From NCBI GenBank assembly GCA_017983515.1, contig JAGOBF010000003.1:124001-188000 (forward strand): 64,000 nt of DNA. Direction: 5' to 3'. Position numbers and translations under genes: made by a program. The stretch comes from Promineifilum sp. (GTDB lineage: Bacteria > Chloroflexota > Anaerolineae > Promineifilales > Promineifilaceae). The first letter of the stretch is position 1; each line of letters opens with the position of its first letter. Below, piece by piece: positions 57,522 to 64,000 of this stretch. The notes below the pieces were generated by a model. That model had not been told where the DNA came from, did no database searches, and saw nothing but the letters and a program-made list of their open reading frames with translations.

Positions 57522-58787
57522 CTAGCCACGCATTGGACGAGCCGTCGCCGCCACTTCGCCGAACCCCACCCGGTAGCCATCGCCCTGACACCAGCCCGCC
57601 AGCGCCAGGCGGTCGCCGTCCTCCAGGAACCGGCGCATTTCGCCCGTCGGCAACGGGAGCGGCCGTGTCCCGCCCCAGGTCAATTCGAGCAGCGAGCCAC
57701 AGGAATCGGGCGTTGGGCCGCTGATGGTACCGGAGGCAAGCAAGTCGCCCGGCCGCACGGCGCAGCCGTTGACGGTGTGGTGGGCCAGTTGTTGGGGCAT
57801 GTTCCAGTACAGATGTCGAAAGTTGGTGCGCGAGATGACCAGCGGCGGCATACCGGCGGCCCGCATAGCCTCACTCTGCAGCGTCGCCTCCAATTGAATG
57901 TCGAAAGCCCAATCGCCGTCACTGTGCAGGTAGTTCAGCGGCGGCGGGTTTTGCCGCGGCCCGGGGCGGCGGAACGGCTCCAGCGCCGCCAGCGGCACCA
58001 CCCAGGGCGAGATCGTCGTGGCGAAATTCTTGGCCAGGAACGGCCCCAACGGCCGATATTCCCAACGCTGGATGTCGCGGGCACTCCAGTCATTGACGAG
58101 CACCAGGCCAAAGATGTGATCGGCCGCCGAGCGAATGGGGATCGGCTCGCCCGGCCGGTTGCCGGGGCCGATGAAGAAGCCCACCTCCAGCTCGAAGTCC
58201 AGTTCGGCGGTTGGCCCAAAGACGGGCGCCGGCGCGCCGGGCGGCAGCATCTGGCCCTGCGGCCGGATGACGTCCGCTGCGCCGGCGAAAACGGTGCCGG
58301 CCCGCCCGTGGTAGGCCACCGGCAGGTGGAGCCAGTTGGGCAGCAGCGCCTGATCGGAGCCGCGAAACATACTGCCCACGTTGGTGGCGTGCTCGCGTGA
58401 GGAATAGAAGTCGGTGTAGTCGCCGATGGCCGCCGGCAAGAGAAGCTCAACCTCATCGATCGGTCGCAAGGCCTCGGCTACACGTGGGGCGAGTGGCTGA
58501 TGCTCATCAACTGAGGGCGCCAGCAACGATTGCACCCGCGCTCTGGCCTCGTCCCAGGCCGGGCGGCCGAGGGCCATGAAGGCATTGAGCGACGGCTGGG
58601 CGAAGACATCGCTGCCGCGCAGAGTCGAGCCGTCGAAGTGGCCTGCGGCGGCCAGGGCAGCCAGGTCGAGCACCCACGTGCCGATGGCTACCCCGACGCG
58701 CGCCGGTTCGGTAGTCGACGGCCGGAATATTCCATAGGGCAGGTTATGGATGGAGAATGGGGAATTGGCGGGAATGTCCACGATCAC
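57522..58787 (-). CDS. fahA: fumarylacetoacetase
   Basis: 421 residues, full length. It hydrolyses fumarylacetoacetate to fumarate and acetoacetate, the last step of tyrosine degradation. Recognised by NLPYGIFRPS at the N terminus, the catalytic-His region DFYSSREHATNVGSMFRG, the metal-binding ELDFELEVGFFIGPGN, DWSARDIQRWEYRPLGPFL and the late segment GTISGPTPDSCGSLLELTWGG (Glu). No other homogentisate-pathway gene is in the window. The start ATG is at 58787, and a conserved exported protein is encoded one base after its stop. Confidence 0.96.
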   Translation of the reverse strand: MIVDIPANSPFSIHNLPYGIFRPSTTEPARVGVAIGTWVLDLAALAAAGHFDGSTLRGSDVFAQPSLNAFMALGRPAWDEARARVQSLLAPSVDEHQPLAPRVAEALRPIDEVELLLPAAIGDYTDFYSSREHATNVGSMFRGSDQALLPNWLHLPVAYHGRAGTVFAGAADVIRPQGQMLPPGAPAPVFGPTAELDFELEVGFFIGPGNRPGEPIPIRSAADHIFGLVLVNDWSARDIQRWEYRPLGPFLAKNFATTISPWVVPLAALEPFRRPGPRQNPPPLNYLHSDGDWAFDIQLEATLQSEAMRAAGMPPLVISRTNFRHLYWNMPQQLAHHTVNGCAVRPGDLLASGTISGPTPDSCGSLLELTWGGTRPLPLPTGEMRRFLEDGDRLALAGWCQGDGYRVGFGEVAATARPMRG

Positions 58788-59090
58788 GCGCTTACCTCCG
58801 GGAAGGGTTCATCTATTATCCTCTTTATATGGCGATTTGGTGCTTGGGGCAATCAGGCGGCCGATCTGCCGATTAGCCAGGTGGCGCGCAGCGCCGGATT
58901 CTTGTCCGGTGGTCGGATGAAAGCCCGCTGCTTACGTCAGTGGCTGCGGAGCCGGGTTAGGAAACGGGCGCTACCAGATGGGGTCGGAAAGCGAAATTTG
59001 CCGATTACAAATGCGGCTACGGATCCGATCCGGGAACCGGCCCAAGGAGCGGTTACTCGTTGAAAAACACCGGCCTTAACCTTAAAGAGG
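58788..59090. other. gene-free region between fahA and rnpB
   Basis: About 300 bases with no convincing gene. A frame that runs through it is antisense to fahA and has no domain. TATTATCC and TTTATATGG stretches near 58815-58832 could be -10-like elements, but no full promoter was identified. Confidence 0.4.
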
Positions 59091-59119
59091 TTGCCCTTAA
59101 GCCGGTTTGCCTGTACGAT
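59091..59119 (+). promoter_or_regulatory. predicted promoter of RNase P RNA
   Basis: TTGCCC (59091-59096), a 17-base spacer, TACGAT (59114-59119). Transcription would begin around 59125, at the first stem of the RNA. Confidence 0.6.
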
Positions 59120-59122
59120 TAA

Positions 59123-59532
59123 GGTGGCAAGTTGGTCGGGCGATCGCGGCTTTGGGTTTCCGAAGCTGAGGAAAGTCCGCACTCCACAGAGCAAGGTGCC
59201 GGCTAACGGCCGGGCGGGGTAACTCGACGGCAAGTGCAACAGAGAGGCGTATTGCCGGAAGGGGTGACCTTTTCGGCGAGGGTGAAACGGTAGTGTAAGA
59301 GACTACCGGCGGCGGCAGCGATGGCGCCGGCCAGGCAAACCCCACCAGGAGCAAGGCCAAGCAGGGCGAAAGGTGGTCTTCGGGCCATCTACGGGGCTGC
59401 TCGTCCCGTCTGACGTCCGGGTAGGCTGCACGAGGCGGCCGGTAACGGTCGCCCCAGATAGATGATCGCCGGAGTCGTGTGGGCAACCGCGCGGCGTCCA
59501 CAGAATGCGGCTTATAGACCGGCTTGCCACCT
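59123..59532 (+). ncRNA. rnpB: RNase P RNA, bacterial type A
   Basis: About 410 bases. The 5' end GGTGGCAAG pairs with CTTGCCACC at the 3' end (helix P1). The universal P4 left strand is seen as GAGGAAAGTCCG near 59170 and its partner region as ACAGAATGCGGCTTATAG near 59500. Other conserved segments such as GGTGAAACGGTAGTG, AGTGCAACAGAGAG and GGCAAACCCC are in the expected order. It is the catalytic subunit that cuts the 5' leaders of tRNA precursors. It has a predicted promoter and lies upstream of the phosphatase gene. Reading frames that cross it on either strand were not accepted. Confidence 0.96.
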
Positions 59533-59583
59533 GTAGAGAATAGGTGACCGTGAAATGATTGGCAGAATTTGTGTGGAGGCGGG

Positions 59584-60051
59584 ATGACGGTTCGGGTGCT
59601 GTTTGTGTGTCTGGGAAATATATGCCGCTCACCAATGGCTGAGGCGGTGTTTCAGAAGCTGGTCGACGATGCCGGACTAACGGACGAAATTCGCGTCGAT
59701 TCGGCCGGCACCAGCGACTATCACGTCGGCGAACACGCCCATCCTGGAACGCGTCGGGTGTTGGCCGGCCACGGCATTCGCTATGACGGGCGCGCCCGTC
59801 AGATTAAGCCCGAAGATCGTCTCAACGACCCCACCTACTTCGTGGCGATGGATAGCGCCAACAGGGAAGCGTTGCAAGATCGCTTTGGTGACGTGCCCCA
59901 CCTGAATCGCCTGATGGATTTCGCCACTCACGCGGGCGTCCATGACGTCCCCGACCCCTACTACAGCGACAACTTTGATTACGTCTATCGCATCGTCGAC
60001 GACGGATGCCGCGGGCTTCTCGATGCGATTCGCGCCAACGAGGGATTATAA
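59584..60051 (+). CDS. low-molecular-weight protein-tyrosine phosphatase
   Basis: 155 residues from the ATG at 59584 (GGAGG upstream). The phosphate-binding loop C-X5-R is VCLGNICRS (Cys9, Arg15) and the general-acid Asp is in VPDPYYSDN (DPYY). These are all the residues needed for catalysis. In bacteria such enzymes often control tyrosine kinases of exopolysaccharide export, or act on small substrates; no kinase is adjacent. The similar ArsC-type arsenate reductases have extra cysteines that are absent here. It lies 50 bases after rnpB. Confidence 0.93.
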   Translation: MTVRVLFVCLGNICRSPMAEAVFQKLVDDAGLTDEIRVDSAGTSDYHVGEHAHPGTRRVLAGHGIRYDGRARQIKPEDRLNDPTYFVAMDSANREALQDRFGDVPHLNRLMDFATHAGVHDVPDPYYSDNFDYVYRIVDDGCRGLLDAIRANEGL

Positions 60052-60151
60052 ACGATAACGATCCTCCATCTGCGCGCTACCATCAGCCATAATTCCCCAC
60101 CCAGCATGAGGTCGTCGTCAATCAAATCATCCATCAGGAGAAAGAATAGTC

Positions 60152-61333
60152 ATGCCAACTGTGAGTGAACATGATGTGATTGTTGTAGGGGCGGGGCCTG
60201 GTGGGGCAACGGCGGCAACAGCTTTGGCTCAGCAGGGGCGCGACGTCCTGCTCATCGATCGTCATGATTTTCCGCGCGACAAGATCTGCGGCGACGCCAT
60301 CTCGCAGGGGTGTATTCGGATCATGAATGAGTTGGGAATGGCCTCCCAGATAGAGGCGGCCGTGGCCGACAGTAAATTCCATGAACTCCACGGCATGCGT
60401 CTCATCGGCCCTAATGGGGATATGCTCCATGCTGACTTTAAGTCAGGCGACAACGGCGAGAAATCCTACGTCGTGCCGCGCCTCTATTTCGACGCGCTTC
60501 TCCAGCAACATGCGCTCGACAGCGGCGCCAAGTTTCTTCGGGCGGAGGTAAAAGAGCCGATTCTCGATGAGAGCGGACGAATAACCGGCGTACTGGCGCG
60601 AGAGAACGGCGAGGTGAAGGCTTATCGGGCACCGGCGGTCATTGGCGCTGATGGCGTCACGTCGACCATCATGCGCGCCTTGCGGCCCGAAGCGGGACAA
60701 CATAAGGACAAGCACCGCGCGGTGGCGCTCCGTGCCTATATTGAAGGCATTGAACTATATCCGCACGAAGTCGAGTTCTTCCTCTACGATGACATTCTCC
60801 CCGGATATGCCTGGATCTTTCCCGCCGGCGAAAATATCGCCAATATCGGTCTGGGGATGCGGCTGGATCGTTTTCGCGAACTGAAGAAAAACTTGAAGAA
60901 GATGCTGAAAGATTTTCTGGAGATGCCCGCAATTCGCGAAAGAACGACGAAGGGCGTTGACTTGCAGAACGTGGCGATCTGGCAACTCAGCTTCGGCTCA
61001 CAAAAGAGACTGCAACACGCTTTTGACGGCGCATTGCTGGTCGGCGACGCGGCCGGATTCATCAACCCTCTAACGGGTGGAGGCATCGAGAACGCTCTCA
61101 TCTCCGGCCAGCTGGCGGCCGAGACGATCGATCAGGCCTTGCAAACCGGTGATACCTCACGCGAAGGCCTAAAGATTTACGAGCAACGATGTGATGAAGA
61201 GATGTGGGATATGATGCGCAAATCTTTTCTATACCAGCGAGTATTGCTGAATTATCCCGTCGTTGTGGATTTCCTGATTCGCTATCTCGGCCAACACGGC
61301 GGCGTCGCCAAGACCTTCTTATCCAAGCTTTAG
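60152..61333 (+). CDS. geranylgeranyl-reductase-family FAD-dependent oxidoreductase
   Basis: 393 residues with AGGAG before the ATG. FAD-binding Rossmann motif VIVVGAGPGGATAATALA at the N terminus, then RHDFPRDKICGDAIS (the PxxKxCG segment of the geranylgeranyl reductase family). A second motif AVIGADGVTSTIMRA and the third FAD segment LLVGDAAGFINPLTGGGIE follow. Known members saturate isoprenoid chains of chlorophyll, quinones, carotenoids or archaeal-type lipids, or are flavin halogenase-like relatives. Here there is no pigment gene near, so menaquinone or other isoprenoid side chains are candidates. Its end overlaps the convergent response-regulator gene by four bases. Confidence 0.9.
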   Translation: MPTVSEHDVIVVGAGPGGATAATALAQQGRDVLLIDRHDFPRDKICGDAISQGCIRIMNELGMASQIEAAVADSKFHELHGMRLIGPNGDMLHADFKSGDNGEKSYVVPRLYFDALLQQHALDSGAKFLRAEVKEPILDESGRITGVLARENGEVKAYRAPAVIGADGVTSTIMRALRPEAGQHKDKHRAVALRAYIEGIELYPHEVEFFLYDDILPGYAWIFPAGENIANIGLGMRLDRFRELKKNLKKMLKDFLEMPAIRERTTKGVDLQNVAIWQLSFGSQKRLQHAFDGALLVGDAAGFINPLTGGGIENALISGQLAAETIDQALQTGDTSREGLKIYEQRCDEEMWDMMRKSFLYQRVLLNYPVVVDFLIRYLGQHGGVAKTFLSKL

Positions 61334-61728
61334 GAAGAGGGGGTCGCCGGCGGTTGGGAGGGCGGCCGGCATCGAGCGTCTATTTTGTCCGGCAACTCGA
61401 AGACGGTCAGATTCTTGCTGAAGAACAGATCGGCGCCGGCCGCCAGGCAAGCCTCGCGCACTTCCGGGCGATTGTTGGCCGTGTAGATCGCGATGCAGGG
61501 CGGCACTTTGGGCCAATCGGCTCGAATGCGGCGGCAGACCTCGATTCCGTCCATGTTGGGCATCATCACGTCGAGCAGGACCACGTCCGGCATGTCGGCG
61601 GCGATGCTGTCGAGTGCCGCCTGTCCACCCGACTCGCGGCGAACCTGCCAATCGTTGCGCTCAAAAACGATCTGATAAAGATTGGCTAATGACAGATTGT
61701 CGTCGACGATGAGAATGGATAGCGTCAT
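61330..61728 (-). CDS. single-domain response regulator (CheY-like)
   Basis: 132 residues from the ATG at 61728. A complete receiver domain: acidic pocket Asp9/Asp10 (ILIVDDNLS), phosphoacceptor Asp53 (VVLLDVMMP), the switch Thr83 (IYTANNRP) and Lys105 (FFSKNL). There is no output domain; the last 15 residues are Pro/Ser-rich. It could act like CheY/Spo0F as a phosphorelay shuttle or be controlled by a kinase elsewhere. No kinase gene is adjacent. Its 3' end overlaps the reductase gene by four bases (convergent). Confidence 0.92.
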   Translation of the reverse strand: MTLSILIVDDNLSLANLYQIVFERNDWQVRRESGGQAALDSIAADMPDVVLLDVMMPNMDGIEVCRRIRADWPKVPPCIAIYTANNRPEVREACLAAGADLFFSKNLTVFELPDKIDARCRPPSQPPATPSS

Positions 61729-61871
61729 AGTTCCCGGCACAAACGCTCGATTGCTTCAAGCCCCTATTTTACTCATTTGGGTCGCCGGCGTCTACCCGAA
61801 CGATCTGCGCGCCTTACGGCGTAGGGGGTCAAAACCGCTCCTACTGAATCTTACCTGCCTCTGCTGAATGA

Positions 61872-61897
61872 TACAGCCCGCCGACCGGCGGGCTGTA
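61872..61897 (-). terminator. 12-bp perfect hairpin downstream of the cold-shock gene
   Basis: TACAGCCCGCCG (61872-61883) and CGGCGGGCTGTA (61886-61897) pair perfectly with two bases between. It lies 57 bases after the cspA-like stop on the minus strand. There is no T-run, so it is probably a transcript-end stem rather than a classical intrinsic terminator. Confidence 0.45.
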
Positions 61898-61953
61898 TGT
61901 GTTGATTGTCTGGATGCCAGGTGTTGAACGAGGCCCAACCCGGCTCGCCCGAT

Positions 61954-62169
61954 TTATTGATTGCGCGGCTCGACGTTTTGTGCCTGAGGCCCCTTGCCGC
62001 GATCGATCAACTCGTACTCAACCTTTTCACCCTCAAGCAGGTTACGGTAGCCATCGCCCCGTATGGCAGAATAGTGGACGAAAACTTCCTTGTCTCCCTG
62101 GTCCGGATTAATAAACCCATAGCCCTTCAAGCGGCTAAACCATTTGACGATGCCTGTCTCGCGAAACAT
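61954..62169 (-). CDS. cold-shock-domain protein (CspA family)
   Basis: 71 residues with a strong GGAGGTAA before the ATG. Single OB-fold RNA chaperone: TGIVKWFSRLKGYGFINPD (RNP1 KGYGFI), then EVFVHYSAI (RNP2). A canonical CspA has FFHHSAI or VFVHFSAI; Tyr replaces Phe at one RNA-stacking position here. C-terminal EYELIDRGKGPQAQNV is typical. It binds single-stranded RNA and melts structure, often at low temperature or in growth. Two strong hairpins flank the gene, one downstream and one 70 bases upstream. Confidence 0.96.
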   Translation of the reverse strand: MFRETGIVKWFSRLKGYGFINPDQGDKEVFVHYSAIRGDGYRNLLEGEKVEYELIDRGKGPQAQNVEPRNQ

Positions 62170-62237
62170 ATTACCATTACCTCCACAAAGGGTCCTTTGT
62201 TACACTAAGTTGATGGATTGTAGTGGGTAAGTTCCGA

Positions 62238-62276
62238 ATAAAGCACCATTCCGGAGGGACGGAGATGGTGCTTTAT
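62238..62276. other. 12-bp perfect inverted repeat between the acetyltransferase and cold-shock genes
   Basis: ATAAAGCACCAT (62238-62249) and ATGGTGCTTTAT (62265-62276) pair perfectly with a 15-base loop. It could terminate the upstream minus-strand gene or form part of the cspA-like leader. Confidence 0.5.
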
Positions 62277-62409
62277 CCGTAGCAACTACCAATACGTGGT
62301 TGATCCAAATTACCAATACAAATGAAGTTATAGGCAGATTATCATATCTGCCGGACATGGGTCAACGGGTGAAAATGCTATTTCACGGCATCTTCACGGC
62401 CTCTACACG

Positions 62410-63177
62410 CTATTTTAGGATGGCTTGGAGAAGGAACTCTTGGACGCCGGTATCCGTAAATCCGATGCTTTCGGCCAGGCCGGCCGAGGCGTCGTTTTCG
62501 ACGGAAACGACGTATAAAGGCCGGCGGCCGCTGTCGATGAGGTAACCGCTGAGGGCGGCAACGACGCTGCGCCCCCAGCCTTGCCGCCGGTGCTGCGGCC
62601 GCGTGTTGACCGCAATTTCACCGAATCGAGGGGATTGCCAATTGAGCGACGCGGTCGCCACGACCTCTTCCTGGCCGCTTAGGGAGGAACTAATCGAAAA
62701 ACGGGGTAGCCCGCTCTGGCTGTCCGAGCGTCGCACCAACACGTTGACGATCGGTTCGTAGCGGGCCGGCTCCAGGGCCAGCAGACGCAAGCGTTCCTCG
62801 GACTGTACGTCGAACAGGGCATCGATCAGCGGGCGATAACGAACGGGGATGCTGAGGATGACTGGCTGGCCGGGGGCCACAGCCCGACCGAGTAAGTCGG
62901 CCGCCGCCTCAACGGCGGCCCGATCGCGGTCCGTCGGCAAGCGCATCGTCACCAATGGGCGAAACAGATCGATACCCGTTCGCGAAAGAGCCACGTAGCC
63001 GTCGGCGCGCGCCTCGCCAGCGGATTCTACGCCCTTCGGGGAGAGGACGAGCGTCGTCTTGTCGTCCGGATGATGGAAAGCATAGTAGGCGGCCATGGCA
63101 TCCATCGGCTCATTCTCTTGCAGCAGGCGCCTGACGGCTCGGCGCTCGGCCTTCAGATCGGTCAATCGGGGCTGCAT
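62410..63177 (-). CDS. GNAT-family acetyltransferase
   Basis: 255 residues from the ATG at 63177 (GGAGG five bases upstream); a much longer open frame upstream is antisense noise. The C-terminal half is a GNAT domain. The acetyl-CoA-binding segment is VNTRPQHRRQGWGRSVVAAL (R/Q-x-x-G-x-G/A), followed by the strand LYVVSVENDASAGLAESIGF, where the Asn/Ala helix packs on the cofactor. The N-terminal half (about 1-130) is a divergent domain with AYYAFHHPDDKTTLVLSPKG. The substrate is unknown. It overlaps the end of the nucleoside phosphorylase gene by 16 bases, so both belong to one operon. Confidence 0.85.
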   Translation of the reverse strand: MQPRLTDLKAERRAVRRLLQENEPMDAMAAYYAFHHPDDKTTLVLSPKGVESAGEARADGYVALSRTGIDLFRPLVTMRLPTDRDRAAVEAAADLLGRAVAPGQPVILSIPVRYRPLIDALFDVQSEERLRLLALEPARYEPIVNVLVRRSDSQSGLPRFSISSSLSGQEEVVATASLNWQSPRFGEIAVNTRPQHRRQGWGRSVVAALSGYLIDSGRRPLYVVSVENDASAGLAESIGFTDTGVQEFLLQAILK

Positions 63178-63905
63178 AGGGCCTCCAGCGCGCAGATGAT
63201 GGCAATATCTGTCGTGGCTCGAACGATTTGGCGATCCGGTTGATAACTCTCCACAGCTTCGCGCTGCTCCAGCACATTGCCGTCCGCGATCAGGATGGCC
63301 GCTGTTTTCGCTTCGCGCAAGCTGCCCACCAGAAAGAGGGCCGCGCATTCCATTTCGACCGCCAATACGTGGGCCTGGGACATCACGCGATAGTCGATGT
63401 GGGCCGCGGCGGCCACGCCGGGGTAGAAACCGTCCCGAGACAGGACGATGCCGGCCTGGACGGGGTGGCCGCCGGCCGTCGCGGCGCGCTGCAAAGCCAG
63501 GGCCAGCGCCGGATCGGCCACGGCTGGGTAGCCATCGGGGACGCTCTCGCGCCCGTAGCCGGTATTCTGTACAGCGGCCGTGGCGACGATCAACGCGCCG
63601 GGCTGGATGTCGGGCTGCAGGCCGCCACAAGTGCCGACGCGAATGATCGTTCGCCCGCCGGCGACGATCAGTTCCTCGAAGGCGATGGCCGCCCCCGGCG
63701 CTCCGATCCCGTGGGAGCAGACCGTGACCGGCGTGCCGTGATAGGTTCCCCCGTGCGCTCGATATTCACGCTTGTGGCTGAGCAGGGACGCGCCGTCCAG
63801 TTGTTGGGCGATGTGGTCGGCCCGCGCCGGGTCGCCACAGACGATCACGCGCGAACTGACGCCACCGACCGGCAAACCTGTGCTGGGCAATCTGGTAATC
63901 GTCAT
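63162..63905 (-). CDS. nucleoside phosphorylase (uridine/purine nucleoside phosphorylase family)
   Basis: 248 residues from the ATG at 63905. PNP/UDP phosphorylase family 1: phosphate-binding CGDPARADHIAQQL, the GIGAPGAAIAFEEL segment, ribose/phosphate region TIIRVGTCGGLQPDI, and the nucleoside-binding VLAVEMECAALFLVG (EME motif). The reaction is phosphorolysis of a nucleoside to base and ribose 1-phosphate. The base preference (uridine versus purine) depends on residues I cannot judge. It lies 19 bases downstream of an incomplete gene at the window edge and overlaps the acetyltransferase gene. Confidence 0.88.
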   Translation of the reverse strand: MTITRLPSTGLPVGGVSSRVIVCGDPARADHIAQQLDGASLLSHKREYRAHGGTYHGTPVTVCSHGIGAPGAAIAFEELIVAGGRTIIRVGTCGGLQPDIQPGALIVATAAVQNTGYGRESVPDGYPAVADPALALALQRAATAGGHPVQAGIVLSRDGFYPGVAAAAHIDYRVMSQAHVLAVEMECAALFLVGSLREAKTAAILIADGNVLEQREAVESYQPDRQIVRATTDIAIICALEALCSPD

Positions 63906-63924
63906 CGTCGCGGATGCCGGCCGG

Positions 63925-63999
63925 CTAGAACGACTCCGGCGGTTTCGGCTTGTTGCCCAGGATTTCGTCGATCGCCGCCATGACGTCATCGGTTATTCT
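63925..63999 (-). CDS. C-terminal end of an unidentified gene (starts outside window)
   Basis: The last 24 codons of a minus-strand frame that enters from the right edge: ...TDDVMAAIDEILGNKPKPPE... ending SF and TAG at 63925-63927. It lies 19 bases upstream of the nucleoside phosphorylase start and is probably in the same operon. Too short to name. Confidence 0.5.
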   Translation of the reverse strand, partial: RITDDVMAAIDEILGNKPKPPESF

Positions 64000-64000
64000 C

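Noticed and set aside
59097..59635. Minus-strand frames of about 110-134 codons over rnpB
   Set aside because: They lie within the RNase P RNA, whose conserved helices are clear, and have no protein domain.
62410..63630. 406-codon frame extending the acetyltransferase gene upstream
   Set aside because: The extra part is Arg/Pro-rich shadow of the nucleoside phosphorylase gene; a start with GGAGG lies at 63177.

Overview
The window is a GC-rich chromosomal segment (many codons ending in G or C, and very frequent GGCCG words) from a free-living bacterium. The combination of AAA-linked class III nucleotide cyclases, a BTAD/NB-ARC/TPR regulator, Pro/Thr-rich lipoproteins with LysM domains, a GT-C mannosyltransferase, CopC and YceI lipoproteins and ACAD10/11-like catabolism resembles Chloroflexota of the Anaerolineae/Ardenticatenia type. 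That placement is an inference from gene content; no rRNA gene is present to confirm it.

Layout. Positions 1-7.1 kb (+ strand) hold envelope and surface-sugar genes: a truncated GT-C mannosyltransferase, a membrane-bound kinase-like sensor, a LysM protein, an RfbH-type dehydratase and a GT2 enzyme. Positions 7.3-11.1 kb hold an adenosine kinase-like enzyme beside S-adenosylhomocysteinase, then a PAP2-like membrane protein and a nucleotidyltransferase. Positions 11.2-19.7 kb (- strand) hold miaA, a YraN endonuclease-like protein, a GT4, a cyclic-nucleotide-binding protein, an M50-like protease, tpiA and smc. Positions 19.8-25.2 kb hold two tandem cyclase-AAA signalling proteins, followed by a strong hairpin and tRNA-Lys. 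Positions 25.6-34.4 kb hold a thioredoxin-like lipoprotein with CopC, a CapA-like lipoprotein, ppk1, YceI, an SDR and a GT1. Positions 34.4-35.8 kb are a mobile/repeat island: six structured GC-rich repeats followed by a Y1 (IS200/RAYT-like) transposase. Positions 35.8-48.7 kb hold a ThDP enzyme, a stand-alone E2-type acyltransferase, a large BTAD regulator, a secreted serine protease-like lipoprotein, an SDR/kinase/acyl-CoA dehydrogenase operon, a STAS protein, a NUDIX hydrolase and a LysM coiled-coil protein. Positions 48.8-64 kb hold lon, a secreted nuclease, a small roadblock-like protein, polA, fumarylacetoacetase, RNase P RNA, a low-molecular-weight phosphatase, a geranylgeranyl-reductase-like flavoprotein, a response regulator, a cold-shock protein and an acetyltransferase/nucleoside phosphorylase operon.

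The most interesting observations are these. (1) The tandem cyclase proteins have complementary active-site losses that match the C1/C2 division of labour of mammalian adenylyl cyclase, which suggests an obligate heterodimer. (2) The repeat array with its transposase. (3) A perfect TGTGA-N6-TCACA box upstream of the YceI lipoprotein gene; together with a cNMP-binding protein at 13.8 kb this hints at a cAMP layer. (4) An acyl-CoA dehydrogenase overlapping an APH-fold kinase gene, with an SDR downstream, which looks like a 4-hydroxyacyl-CoA pathway. Everything is read by eye from the sequence; no searches were run.
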